This document shows positions 9,599 through 23,000 of a stretch of DNA of 64,000 nucleotides, one piece after another. The translations under genes and the position numbers were made by a program. The stretch comes from Anisakis pegreffii (Eukaryota > Nematoda > Chromadorea > Rhabditida > Anisakidae). Position 1 is the stretch's first letter. The number at the start of each line of letters is the position of its first letter. The stretch covers positions 1-64,000 of the forward strand of contig JAPYMA010000094.1 of the NCBI GenBank assembly GCA_035041965.1, read 5' to 3'. The notes under the pieces are model-generated. The model searched no databases and was not told where the DNA came from. It saw only the letters and a program-made list of their open reading frames with translations.

Positions 9599-12509
9599 TT
9601 AGTATTCTCTGATAGTGAATATCATTGAAATGAAGAAGAAATAAATACCTGTAAAATAATCTGATAGTGAATTATAATAACTAACCAAAAAGAACATCGC
9701 TCAAATAATGTCGTCCCATGACGACTCGACTTACGCCCATAATTATCGGAAAAACACAAAAAACCAGTGCGATGACGGCTGGCGGTGAGAAGAGTGTTAA
9801 TCTGCAAAGATCAAAATGGATCCAGAAAGAATATCGATGTAAATTCAAATTCTTTTGATATTATATGAATGTTAAAGTTTCAACGAAATGTTTTCACAAC
9901 GAAACGAATATTCCATTAATGTGATATAACGACTTCAACACATAATAAGATTTACTCATTGGGGACTGAAATGATAGAATAAGCTGTGTTACATTATCAA
10001 TGAATGCAGCTGAAATGACAATACCCGAAAACAGAGAGCATCGCACTTCTGGACGAATGTCCAGACGGGAATGAGTATTGATCAGCGATTGGTGCCTCAT
10101 AAACCTGAATTACTTGATGATTTTTCATTTTTATTTATTTATTCATTTATTTACTCAGCTATTATTGTACATTTTGTACATAAGCCTCTTCAAGATCACT
10201 CCATTTATCACTACTATCACAGTTCAGACACCGAAATCATAAATATTTGTTGATTACCGTACGAAAACCCAATAATAACAATACAAATACTGATGGTAAT
10301 GCTGACCTGGTCGTTCTTATTATAATGAGGACGCTCTCTGCGAACCGCACATTTGATTATACCAACAGCTATGAGATCAATGCAGATACCTGAATTGAAC
10401 TGGTGAATAAAATTTGATACGTTCAGCTGATCATCGATCGATTCTGATTAGCTATCACGAAACCTCATTCACTCTTCTAATCAGTAACATTCATAAATAT
10501 TCGATAACTGATCGAAAAATGAAGAGATTGATCACCGAGCGACAAAATTTGTTGTTTCAAGAAGAATGGAAATTTTGTGAGAAATCATTTCATAAACTAA
10601 TCAGGCGTTTACAAAATGTATAATTTTGAGTGTACATCGTCTAAAAGTATTCTTTCAAACTCACCAAATAAAATCACACCGACATCATACGTAATTTCGG
10701 GATCAGCGTTTTGTCGCATCAAAACAATGAAGGATAATGAACTGAAAACTGTTTTAAAATTTCCATTAGATACATAATTATTTTTACCTGACTATTTATA
10801 ACTATTTTACCGTTATCTATTTTTGTCGTTCAACCAAAACATCACAATTAAAGCTGCTTCTTCAGAGTATTTCTTTCAGCGTTTCACAGTTATTTTATTC
10901 CCATTCCAGTTTTCATCCAATGAGATTCAAAAATTTTTATGACAAGAATTTTCACTTTTTCAATTCTAGAAGGTGAACGGAGTAGAAAGTGCCTCGCTCG
11001 ATGCGCCAGTGGTGTAGCGGTATCATTGTACCCTCCCACGGTACAGATCCGGGTTCGACTCCCGGCTGGCGCAAAGTTTTGCAATTTTTGTTAAATAGGA
11101 TAAATTTTTCAGAGTTGCTTGCTAATTTCCGAAAGGCATGGTGATGTACGTTGAATATATTCGCTATGAATTGGAAAATGAGAATCCGATTTCAATTAAT
11201 TATTTGATAACTGTGCAGCTTATTTGGTTAATTTCAGATTCTTTATAACCAAAATATCGAAAGTATTATAGAACAGTTCCTTCTCAGTATTTCTTTTGGC
11301 ATTTCACAATTATTTCATTCCCATTCTACTTGCAAAAAACATTCCTTAGACCGAGATTGAGAATTTTCATGTCAAGAATTTTCACTTTCTCATTCTCGAT
11401 TGTATTTAGAGTAGAAAGCGCCTAGCTCGATGCGCCAGTGGTGTAGCGGTATCATTGTACCCTCCCACGGTACAGATCCGGGTTCGACTCCCGGCTGGCG
11501 CAAAGTTTTGTAATTTTTGTTAAATGCGATAAATTTTCGCGAGTTGCTAGCCATTTTTCGAACATATTGTAACTAGATGATTGTGCACATTGAATGGTTG
11601 TTGTGTATTCCAAACGGAGAAAAATCTCATAAGCGTATTTAAGTTTATCTGATTTTAACTGAACGATTGCACGTTCATCTTTTACATATGAAATCTTTGA
11701 TGGAAAAATCAAAATTCGAGAGCGATTCACAAATGCGTTCAGTTCAAGCAAATCCTACCTCGTTATTAACCAAGGAATGCCGTGAATGAACCACTCTAAG
11801 TAAATGAAGTATCTTCTCGTATCGCTGTTCTCGTCAATCGCACACTCAACAGCCAGATATTCACTTATATCTCGATCCCACAGCCATAATTGTGTGATCA
11901 CTTCAAAACATCATTATTCAATGATTACGATATTTAATCGTTTCAGTGATCAGAAGAAGTTTCAGCTGATCAAAAACATATGCATAATGGTGACGAGCGG
12001 TGAATATTTTCGCTATGAATTAAAAAATGAGAATCCAATTTCAATTGATTATTCGATAATTGTGCAGCTTATTCTGTTAATTTCAGATTCTTTATAACCA
12101 AAATATCACAAATAGAGCTGGTCGTTCGCAGTGTTTCTTTTAGCGTTTCACAATTATTTTACTTTCCTTCCAGTTTCCGTCTAGTGAGATTGAAAGATTT
12201 ACATGTCAAAAATTTGCACTTTCTCAATTCTCGACTGTGAACGAAGTGGAAAGTACCATGCTCGATGCGCCAGTGGTGTAGCGGTATCATTGTACCCTCC
12301 CACGGTACAGATCCGGGTTCGACTCCCGGCTGGCGCAAAATTTTGCAATTTTTGTTAAATGCGATAAATTTTTAAGAGTTGCTAGCCATTTCTTGAAATT
12401 AAGACTGAACTTATTGTGACGAAAGGACTATGCGCATTTCGGCATTTTTGAGGCACTCGGAAAGGTAAATTGAAAGAATTGAAAACTTCAAATACTTACG
12501 ATCAACCAT
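9599..12509 (-). CDS. PAP2-superfamily lipid phosphatase, PLPP6-like
   Basis: Predicted exons in coding order: 12500-12509, 11759-11900, 10665-10741, 10307-10389, 10025-10104, 9686-9801 and 9599-9660. All phases agree and give 189 aa. The three PAP2 catalytic motifs are complete: KCAVRRERP (K89-P97, KX6RP), PSGH (117-120) and SRVVMGRHYLSD (155-166, SRX5HX3D). Upstream, LEWFIHGIPWL resembles the membrane segment before motif 1 in mammalian PLPP6 (presqualene/isoprenoid diphosphate phosphatase), so it is probably an integral ER or nuclear-envelope enzyme that dephosphorylates lipid diphosphates. It lacks the long N-terminal tail of the roughly 295-aa mammalian protein. The first coding exon is only 10 nt, chosen because ATG-GTT-GAT-C then gtaagt is the only start I found that fits the phase of exon 2. 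Introns 1 and 2 hold antisense tRNA genes. The family call is firm; substrate and start are inferred. Confidence 0.85.
11003..11073 (+). tRNA. tRNA-Gly (CCC), copy 1
   Basis: A complete cloverleaf: acceptor GCGCCAG pairs with CTGGCGC, then discriminator A. The anticodon stem GTACC/GGTAC carries loop CTCCCAC, so the anticodon is CCC. The T arm contains GGTTCGACTCC (B box), and tggtgtagcgg serves as A box. A TTTT run follows within 10 nt and can end Pol III transcription. The gene lies antisense inside intron 2 of the PLPP6-like gene. Confidence 0.96.
11432..11502 (+). tRNA. tRNA-Gly (CCC), copy 2
   Basis: Identical in all 71 nt to copy 1, with the same CCC anticodon and a TTTT run just downstream. 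It also lies antisense in intron 2 of the PLPP6-like gene, 429 bp after copy 1. Confidence 0.96.
12267..12337 (+). tRNA. tRNA-Gly (CCC), copy 3
   Basis: Identical in all 71 nt to the other two copies; a T run (aaaattttgc) follows. It lies antisense in the predicted first intron of the PLPP6-like gene, 835 bp after copy 2. Confidence 0.96.
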
Positions 12510-13310
12510 TGCGAAACCAAAATGTTCCAGTACTCTTTGAATTCGAGAATATTAACCGATTATAACATTTGAATCTGTCAAATGATCACCGATTACTTCA
12601 TTAAAAATGAACATAAATATGGTCTTACCTATAGGACTGGTCAACATAAAATTGCAATAAGCATACCAACAACCGACAAACTCTTATTTAATTATTACAC
12701 TTGGTTTAATTTCAGTAAATCAATCAGTGCTGCGAAAACATTTGCGCTTTTCAACCAAAATACTGTTAATGATCTGATATTGTATCGTAAAGGGGCAACC
12801 ATGTCGAAATTCATATACTCAAAGGTTTTATTATTGTATACACAGTATTTAAACAGAAGGAATGCTCAGCTATCGCAAGTGACATTTTAAATCAGTTCAA
12901 AAACACTTCTATAACTACCAAAACAATTCAAAATATGAAACAATTCTCAGATAACAACTATCTGTTCGATGCAATATGCAGTTTTCGGTGAAATTTTATA
13001 CTCTTTTAGTTTTTACAACAGAGTTTTATGGTACACATTCATATATAAAAACTGCAAAAAACTGTACACAATATGAATATTATACGAAAAACATGTGTCG
13101 TACAATAAAATTTTTGAAAAATATCCTTCAAAAAAAAATTCAACAGTTGAAATAAATACAAATCAACGTTGAACAGATCGATATCAAGTGATAAGCTGAA
13201 AATCGTCCAATGTCCAATGTGAAAATCGTCCAATGTGGATGGAGTTAAAGTTAAACCGAAAAAAAGCCAGTTTACAATTACCGACGCTTTACAAACATTA
13301 ACTGGGAGTT
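12510..13310. other. Intergenic: PLPP6-like 5' side to SLU7 3' end
   Basis: Both neighbours are transcribed leftward. An AT-rich plus-strand frame of 102 codons (12582-12890) shows no family resemblance and no splice or start context that I trust. I found no other supported feature. Confidence 0.4.
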
Positions 13311-16300
13311 TTATTTCTTAGCGTGTTTTCTTCGACGTTTTTCATTCATGTACGAAGCCATCGGATCAGCGGAATGAATCGTTGTCAAGCGATATGCTTC
13401 CATTTCAGCTTCTGTTGGCTGTGTAACTTCGAAGTTCGAGTGGTATTTACGTTTCCGATCACCCTTAAACACATGAACAATTTAAATCATGTACACAAGA
13501 CAACCACTGAATTCAGACTCTTTCTTTGACAGCTGAGTTTACTCAACGCAAAAACTGTTAAACTCAAATCCAGAGTGCTCAAATTCCATTGAAAAGTTCC
13601 ACTACTATAAAGACCGATATTTCAGTATTCGTCCATGTTTATACAAAAAAATAAATCAACTAATAAAAAAAACGAACAAACAAATAATCGAGTAGACAAA
13701 TAAATAAATAAATAAACATTCTCACCTCAGCAATTTCCTTGTCAGCCTCGAACCATTCTCGCTTCGTTTTCTTAATTGCTTTCTTCAGTTCTTTTTTCTT
13801 CACTTTTTCATCCTCCTCCTCCTCTGATGAATTGCTGCTTTCCGATTCAGATTCATCCCGTCGTTTTTTGTGTTTTTGATCTGATTTCTTTGACGATTTA
13901 TTTTTTGTAAGCTTACGCTCCTTCTGCCTTTTTCTCTTCTCTCGCTTCTTTTCACGACGTTTCGCATCTCTTTTTCCTGAATATGCTCATCAACATTACA
14001 CTTATGAATTTAGGTAACAAGAAAAAAGCATGGAACAACCCTTAAGGGTCAACTGAATCTTATCACAACTGATAATCGCTTTGTACAACTCAAAAACATC
14101 TATAATTTCAGATATTTACAAATAAACGAAACTGTTATCAATGTCAATACTAATCAAACTGATCACGTACTTTTCTCCATTTCTTGTTCACGTTCATATT
14201 CCAATTGCCTTTCTTTCTCTGAGTCGACTTTATCCCCACTCTCCTCTTCGGCTGACTCTGAGCTTGAACTCGAACCCGATTCGTCACTATCACTGCTGTT
14301 TGATTTGTCATTTTCCTTTTCCTTTTTCACCGCTTCACTCTCACCTTCTATAATGACAACAATCATACTAACAATAATAACGAACTAATAAAGACAATGT
14401 AACCATCAACAAAAAATACTGATCGTGAATAATCTTACTTTCAACAACATGTTTTTCGTTCTCACTGATGCTCTTTTGAACAATCGCCTCAGACGTCTTG
14501 CTTAACTCTCGTTCCGTATCGATACCAGCTTTCCCGATGCAGTACGAGTTCTTTATATTCGAGTGACAACATGCATAACCCCATTCACCGTTACGCCAAT
14601 ACGACCCCCACACTGATGTGTGATTGTTTATATACCTTGAATATTACGAATTAGAATTGTATAAATAAAATTATTTATGCATTTCTCGATTAATATTTCA
14701 CTAGAAATATGCAATTAACATTCGTGCGATCTGAAAGCACCACATCAAATGAATAAATAAACGACCGCAATCAATCAACTCACTTGTCCTCGTCGTATCG
14801 ACTCCTCACAGCAGCTCGTTCTTCACCCTTGATGACTGTTCCTTTTCGACTATATTCCACATAATTTTCAGTTTGCGCCAATAATAATTCTTTTGGAGGA
14901 GTGTCCAAATATTCCTATAATATTCATTCGTATGTTAAAAGAATATCACTGTTTCGAAATCAGAGAACGATAATGCCCACAAAACGCAGTAATGATATGG
15001 GGAAATATAATAGTAGCAAAAGGAAGTAATCATATCAAACGAAAGCAACCTCGCCACCGTATTTCTCAATCAGCTTCTCCTTATGTTCATCCTTTGCCGT
15101 ATGCTTTTGCAGTTCAAATTCTTTCTTCATTGCCTCAAGTTTTGTGGGTTCAGCTAACGCATGAACATCAATGCCTAGAAATATTCTAAACTTGCTTCCA
15201 TTTCAAAACGATTAGGTAAACATTGCAAAAGATAATAACATTAATCAAAACAAAAGCACAAAACAAAACTGCATTGATGTATTCGTAATGATCATGATAA
15301 CTAACATCAACACAATCAAATGATCAACTACTCGAAATCGATACGAGATGAATGAAAAACACTCTATTCGGATATCATCCTCTCAAAGCACCTACCCTTA
15401 CAACGCGCTTGCCATGCAAACACCTGCGCTTCGTTCGCTTCCACCACCTCACCGGTGTATCGTACAAAGTTCTCGCCCGCGAATTTCACTGATTCTTTCT
15501 CTTTTCCAGGCACGCCCTAATACAAAACAACATTCATTCACTTGACCACATAATAAACATGATTAAAAAAGCGTTGCATAATTTATTTTGAACGATGAAA
15601 CTCACCGCAAATGGATTCTGTCTCATCGAACGCGATTTTGGATCGTAATATGGCCCGTTCGGATCGAGATTGTACAAATACTTGGCCGTATCTTCTCTGA
15701 AGGTTCATCTCATATTAAATTTTGCATTGCATTATCCGTCGGTTATTCCAAACCATAACAACAGTAACACTCGAAAAACAACTGCGCCCAACCTGATTCG
15801 CAAATTTCTGACAGTGATTCTGGTTCGTGAATCCATATCAACCGTAACACCGGCCATATCAGCGTCATCCGCATACATGTCTTCATCTGCTTGTGGATGC
15901 TGCATTGGTGCTTCTTCCGCCTTGGCTTGCTGTTCATCCTCTTCATCCAATATGCCTTCTTTCATCTGAATTCATCGCATTCTTTCACTGCTATCTCACC
16001 AGACAAATGAATTTTTCAACACTACTACAACTTTTGTTACAGATGAAGCAATACTGAATTTATAAACACACGAAACCTTTTCTTCACGTAACATTTTTCT
16101 GGTCTGTTCGAGTTTCTCGTACTCTTCCACAACTTGATGATGTGTCTGCGGATCATAACCGTTCCATCTATCTCGTTTCGCGTCCCATTTTAACGTCAAG
16201 TTTGGCTGAATTTCATGCATTTTCATTACTTTGAAAACTTTACTGATGAAAAAAATTCAATACAATAACTCATATATTGATGTCAAATTTTGAACACTGT

Positions 16301-17448
16301 TAAAAACTTGAAAATTTTAAAGAAAATACTGAAATTCCTAGATAGCAATGGAAATTATTATCATCAACAGTAAATGATAATAATAACCTGAAGGTATTCA
16401 TCAGGTGCAATATCTTCACCAGTCCATTTAGCACCTAATTTACGTGGTCTTTCGAAGCATTCTTTCAGTTTATGTGTCATTGCGCCGCAATTCTCACATG
16501 CTCCCTTCAATATTTCGATATTTAACGAAGTTCAGTTATACCACTTTCAACTTCACCTTTACATTGCATTATTTACCAGTAAATATTAGATTCTCAAAGA
16601 AATACATTATTGACTTGCAATACTGAGATTCTGAATCCATGTAAATGAGCAATAGTCTACCGATTTGGAATAACCTCACCAACAATTATAAGCAAGAGTA
16701 ATACCTTTCTGAACTTTGATGCAAGTTTTTCAGATGGTCCTCTTTTGTACCATTCATCAATGGTTGAGAATCTTATTTGTCTCTCCTCATGTGGTCTTTG
16801 ATGCTAAAATTGAAAGCATTGGCATTTTTTGGTCAGATCATTACTTTTACTCTTTAATGCATGCATAGAACTGTTGCATAAAACTTGAAGATAATAACAA
16901 TAAATACGTGCAAAGAAGATGAAGAAAGCCATAGTAACCTTAAGCGTCGGTCCACCAGACGGTACATACCAAGGATTTTTAGCTATGAATTCAGGAATAT
17001 GCGGATTGATATCACGTCCCGTTTCAATGTCGACCATTGCTGGGGCAATGCCCAGTTTACGCTCCTCTTCCAAATCCTACATTAATTTCAGTAGACAAAC
17101 TGTTCCTTTATTTGCGCATTAAATGCTTTTTTCTGAGAACAAATTACGGAGTTTTTCCATCAAATTACCAGATTCAAAGAATATTTTGCGTATCCACCAA
17201 AAGCATGTATCTCTAAATAATGCACATACTACACTAGAAATGTTATTATTCTCATAAATGAAATCCTGAGCCGTATCATAAACAATTAACGGCATTAACA
17301 GTTACCATACCATACATAAATTAGCAAATAGAATGATAACCTTTTGTTTGCGATATTCATCTTTTGTTTTACGTCCTTCTTGCACATCGCTTAAACCAGC
17401 TCCTTTATTAATCAATGCTGAGACGGGAACTTGAGATGAGTTCGCCAT
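13311..17448 (-). CDS. slu7: Pre-mRNA-splicing factor SLU7
   Basis: Fourteen exons in coding order: 17341-17448, 16939-17076, 16705-16803, 16388-16504, 16077-16205, 15793-15965, 15606-15696, 15396-15516, 15050-15174, 14784-14914, 14439-14635, 14171-14347, 13726-13976 and 13311-13463. All phases agree and give 669 aa (human about 586). SLU7 is a nuclear factor for the second catalytic step of splicing, guiding 3' splice-site choice. The CCHC zinc knuckle C118-X2-C-X4-H-X4-C131 ([14 protein letters not shown]) is intact. Family blocks follow: [51 protein letters not shown] and [13 protein letters not shown]. The extra length is a C-terminal Ser/Asp/Glu-rich tract (exon 12) and a Lys/Arg-rich tract (exon 13), probably nuclear-targeting. 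The exon 5 acceptor was chosen because the alternatives break frame and CCA start restores the family motif. Confidence 0.95.
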
Positions 17449-20068
17449 TTCTGTATCTCAAATCACAAATCGTTGAATCGAAGATGCAAAAAAAAACACT
17501 ACATGTAAGAATATTCATTCACGACCGTCCGAAAATCTAACACTTTCACTAACTCTAGAAACCACCCGAAAAAGACGACGATCCTAAAGCCAATTAGCCA
17601 TCATCATAATAATAAAATAACCATCAATTAAGACGACTTCTAACGACAACAATACGTTTTAGAAAAAAAAAAACGCAGAGAACGTTATAGCTTTCGAAGG
17701 TACGTTCCGCCAGAGAATAATAACGTTCGATGTGTCAAGAGACTGCTATTGCCAAATAATAAAGTGAGGTAAGCGTAAGTTAATGCATCAGCACTTAACA
17801 ATAGTGAAAATGCTGGCCGTAACAGCAACAGTAATAAGATAATGTTCATCATTATGATAATGTTACGAAATATTTAAAAAATATGACCTCGTCCACATGA
17901 TAGCCTTAAAAGACTCAAAAATGCTAATTAATGCTAAAGGAATGAGTCAAGATGGTCTGCTGGCAAAAAAATCTTCCTGATGATGATCACAGTCAGCATT
18001 TTCACGACTATTTTCCAGAACAAGCACATACCTTTCTTGTATGTAAGGTGTATACTTCTACAATATGGCATAGGAACGTGTTTGTCTAGATTTTCATGTT
18101 GCTGTATTTTGCGTTAAATTATACGCTTAAGTGTCGCTTTCCTTATCAAACATTGGATTGCAAATGTTAATTACATATTATCCAAAGCTAAAACCGTTAA
18201 AATGCATATCATTTGTTTAGTTGGGAAGACGTACACTGTCGTTCAACAGGACGGTTGCTCGCGGAAAACGAGACCGAGAGATTGAAACATCTGACGAGCA
18301 TGTTGTGGTCAGCGCTGTAATACTTAAAAGTCAGACCGATCAAGGTGACCGTTTGCTTATTCTTCGATTGGTTAACATTTCTTAATTCAGTCATGGATTT
18401 GCTGGTCTTAGAGTCTTGCCAATTGGTAATTCTTAGAATGACGAGATGTCAACCAGGTTTCATTAGGCGTATCATCTCGTTCCATCTTCACAAATCTTCT
18501 TAACGTATCGGTAACTGTTGTGCGGCAGCTTCGCCAAAAATTTACAAAGTCGGTTGAGGGACGATTAAGAAAGGCTGTCTGCTTTTCGGGACACCACTTC
18601 GAATGCGTCTAACAGGCCCTAGCGAAACTTTATCTGTTCGTTTTCGTAAGCCTGAATTGGTCATCAGGCAAGAGCAACACGCCTAGTCGTTGGAATTGAT
18701 CCGGCATCGGAAATTAGATGTAGAGTCGATAAGTGCCATGCATGCCAAATGTGGTTTTCCACATGGAAATGCTAGTTGTGTGAGAATATAAACTGGATGG
18801 ATGTTTTTGTGTGAGAATAAGGTCATTATTGCTCTCTGAGATGGGTTGTTTGATCAGTGCATCGAAAATATTGATATAATTGTTCATGTACTGTTACGAA
18901 AAGACGCGTATAAGTTTTTTATAATGACTTCACTCGAAACAATTATTGATCAACGAATGATGCTAATAAAGGAAGGAAATGGCCGGTTGTGGTGTGTGTT
19001 TATACGTGGTATTTCGAAGATTTGTTCGTTTTTTCGTGTGTACGTACTCCACACTTTCTGAGTAGCTGTTTCAAATTTATGTTCCAAATAAGCCAAAGCT
19101 CTTTTTGTTCATTATTGTGCGGATTTTTCCATTGAAATGTTTGCCGCTGGGTGTTTATCCCCACTAGAAACGCACTAGGCGGTCGTATTTGTATGACGTG
19201 GTTATTTCCCGAGTTAGTGCACCAAAATCCGTAGGTATATCAAAGCCAGCACGTTGAAATATTAAAGAATAGCTAAGATTGCAATACTAGCTGAGGTCGA
19301 AACATTAACACGGTTATACTGATTGACTGGGAACGAACGCTACGAACTTGATTTCTGATCGAATTTTTGAATTCTGCTCTTCACGTGCTACTCATTTTTC
19401 GTTTCCTTATCAGCAGTACCTACATGGCTCTAAACAGATCTACATCAGATGATTTCCATTACGTGTCTGAGATTCCATTAATTATCGTATAAATTGTTTT
19501 CATAATAAACCACTTTAAACGTTATCAATTGAATTTCAGTACTTTTTTCATGCAAACGATCTTCGCTATCACCATAAAAAAGCGATAAGCGGACTGAAAC
19601 GTTGAACTGTTGAACATACATATAACGAATAATTTGTTCGTTGTCACTTCAAATTGTTTTTGTTGTGAGATGTTATATCGGAATGTTTGTTAATGACCAG
19701 CCTAAATATAAATATTATTATCCAGTTAGTTTTTTTTAGTTCTTTTATTGGCTTTTTCTTTCATAAGTTTATTTCATAAGTTTAAAGTTTTCCAAGAATT
19801 ATGTCGTATCGATTTGATATATTTATGCGTTTGATGCAACAAAAGATAGTCAATATAAATATGAATGGTTTCTCATAGCGAACTCAGATGTGACACAAGC
19901 ATTTTAATGACACAACTGAGTTAATGACAGTTAATAACATTTTAATGACATATTAAATGAATCTGTGAACGGTTCAGAAAATTTAATTGATAATTATTGA
20001 CTAATAATAATGATTGAAGTGTTTAAATCGATTCAAATCTCAACTAAAAATTCGCAAATTTCCCAATT
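17449..20068. other. Head-to-head intergenic region, SLU7 / WDR20
   Basis: This 2.6-kb space must hold the promoters of both divergent genes. No TATA box or other element stands out. A GC-richer patch (about 18220-18720) has short open stretches in several frames that look like a decayed coding or repeat remnant; I could not assign it. Confidence 0.4.
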
Positions 20069-23000
20069 ATGAATACATGTGGTCAGTTAGGTGCTGGTAA
20101 TGCACTTGAAACATTGAATCAAACATCATCAGCAAATTTGAAAGACGATCTCAAAACCCATTTTATTACTCGTGAAGGTGTTTACAAGCAAATGACTTTA
20201 TCCGAATACTCACGTCCAAACCGAGTTCCTCTGAATCAAGTTCGTTTTTTTCAATTGCTTATCTTTTTGTTTGGGTGCTTTTTTTCGTTAGCACTTAACT
20301 TCTCAAAGTGCTCAAATTGATTACCAATCAGGGCCTTCTCGTTTCCGACTGGGAGTTATAACGACGTTGGTCATGACTCGGACATGTCACAGTCGGGGGA
20401 GGGCTTGACCAAGGAGAGTAAAGATTAAAGAATGAATTGAAGGGAATGAATAACGTTGGAAGCGCACCGGTACGTGTATCGTTTCTAACGATGCCGGCGA
20501 GTACATCAAAGAATAATGCAGATAGCGATAACGATATTTTGATTAATGGTGATATTCCGAACAAATGCACAACGTCGATTGATATTAATAATGACCACTA
20601 CAGTGATTCAACCAACAATTCAGAATCTGACTTACTGAATTGTGATCGAATTTGTTTTAATGTTGGCCGAGAACTTTATGTTTTCGTTTATCGGTTTGAG
20701 TTTATTTCTTATCTCTCATATATTTAGCCATTTCCACTAACAATGAGTAATCATTTCGATCGGATCTGATCGAATATTTTTGATAAAGAATCGGATTTCG
20801 AGTGGGTTTCATGAATTGATGCAAACAAAGTGTTTTTAAGAGGTGTTCGAAATGCGGTTGATTTGAATAAACCGATTGATAAACGAGTTTATAAAGGTAC
20901 ATACCCAACATCGCATGACTTCAATCAACAAACTGCAAAACCCACTTCGTGCAGGTTCAATTTTTGTATTTTGTTTATTGTGTTGTCAACATACTATTAA
21001 CGAATCTTCCTTCATCTGGAAACCAATCGATTTCAGTTTAATAATTGGTTTTTCTGCTGGGCAAATCCAGTTGATAGATCCGTTTCAAAAAGAACTTCAA
21101 GTGAGTCGATTGTATAATGAAGATCGATACATCGATAAAACATCGGTCACTTGTCTGAAATGGGTTCCAGGTTATTCTTACATTCATTATTTATTTGTCC
21201 ATTTAATTGTTCAGTTTATCTTTTGTCCATTCTTTCATTAGTATCATTCATTGGTCTTATCTTTCCATTTTTTAAGTATTTCTTTCAATAATTCTTTTCG
21301 AATTGTTTGAATGTTGCGTTTTCAGGCCAACCGCAATGCTTTTTGGCATCACATTCGAGTGGTAATATGTACTTGTACAATGAAGAGTTAACATGTAGCC
21401 CTGGCCCACCATCTTATCAAGTCTTCAAACAGGTTATCGATTATTAGATTCGATAGTGTCCTCATTAGCAACATTATGTATTTATCTAAATAAACGAGTA
21501 AATTGAAGGGTGATGGGTATACAGTTTACACTTGTAAAGCGAAGACGTCTCGTAATCCCTTGTACAGATGGTCAGTATCAACCGGTTCAATAAATCAGTT
21601 CGCATTCTCACCGAATAACGATGCCAAATATATCGCAACTGCCAGTCATGTACGTATTGAACTTTTTATCCATATTTTATGAATAGTGCAAATTGAAGAA
21701 TGTTCATAATTGAATGATGTGATTTGATCACGCATTGTCGAGCACATTGCGTATAGTTTTTCGATTTTGAAATTCTTCAGTGTTTAGCGAACATGAGTAA
21801 AGAACCGGTAATTAGATTTGATTCATCATCATGATGTATCGTGGTAGAGTATTTATTCTCTGGTATTACGGGCGTTGTATGTTTATGTGCAACATGGGAA
21901 TAATGATAGAGTTATCCATTTCGATGATTATTAACTGAGTTTTAGATTGCTTGAATATTCGATTGGTTGAATGCATAGAGAAATGTGCGAACAGCAAAAT
22001 AGTAAATGCGCTTTGCAGGATGGTTTTTTACGTGTATTTAATTATCATACGATGGAGTTGATTGGTTATATGAAATCGTATTTTGGTGCATTACTTTGTT
22101 TGGCTTGGAGTCATGACTCACGTTATATTGTAACTGGTGGAGAGGACGATTTGATAACGGTTTATTCGGTTCATGAGAAACGAATTGTGTGCAGAGGGCA
22201 AGGACATAAATCGTGGATATCTCAGGTAACTATTTTCATTGTCACATTGTTGTTGTCAAATTTAATGATTGATAAATGAATTAAATATTGAGGTTGCATT
22301 CGACCCGTATACATCACATTCAGTTGATGGCCATTTAAGTTCCGGTGTTCCATTAGATCTTGGCTCAGATGAAGATCTCAGACCATCCAGTCTCAATAGC
22401 AGTGGACTGTTGTTTAGAGGTAATATTTATTTGTTATTATTGCTCTCACGATTGATGAATTGTATGGAATTATTGTTGACGATTTGTTTGTGTTGAACAG
22501 GTGGAGCAAATCGTTTGCCGATCACTAATATACAACAGACAAATGGGCCATCCTCTATGTGCTCGTTAGGTAGATTTTTTTATTAATTCATTTTCATACT
22601 TAAAATTCATCACGATTTTCTGAAAAGTAGGGGTACTTACTCTAACAAGAAAAGGTCACGAATTTATCCCGACGTTTCGGGATGTATGTAAGATAGGAAT
22701 AGTTATTACTGGTATTATTGTTAATATTATTGTAATGATATTCAATATTGATATTAATATTATTATTGTATTGATATTGTAGTGATATTTAATATTGTTG
22801 TGTTGATATTAATATTATTATTGTACTGATATGTTGTCATCACGGTTATTCTTTCAAGGTGGGTCAGTGGCCAATTTACGTAGTGGTGGAGTTGTGGTCG
22901 GTGGTGGGCCATTAGGAACAATTTTATCACGAACGCAAAAAGAATCAATTTCATCGGTGTCATTGGGTGGTGGTTCAGGCCTTTGTTCGAATATAGGACT

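Larger units (their letters stand above)
10800..12400. repeat. Triplicated tRNA-bearing segment
   Basis: Sequences around the three tRNA genes are themselves related. The upstream block with ttcccatt(c)cagttttc...ttttcac recurs before each tRNA. The 12000-12120 block (with gagaatcc.atttcaatt and ttcagattctttataaccaaaatatc) matches 11150-11265. Spacing between tRNAs is 429 and 835 bp. The tRNAs therefore spread by local segmental duplication inside the host introns. Confidence 0.65.

Noticed and set aside
11452..11751. Minus-strand frame of 99 codons overlapping a tRNA
   Set aside because: It reads through tRNA copy 2 on the opposite strand and lies in an intron of the PLPP6-like gene.
15670..15969. 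Plus-strand frame of 99 codons
   Set aside because: Antisense to SLU7 exons 6 and 7, which carry the family motifs.
16205..16250. Upstream extension of SLU7 exon 5 (KVMKMHEIQ)
   Set aside because: No acceptor gives the right phase; starting at CCA (16205) keeps frame and yields the family sequence after DEYLQ.
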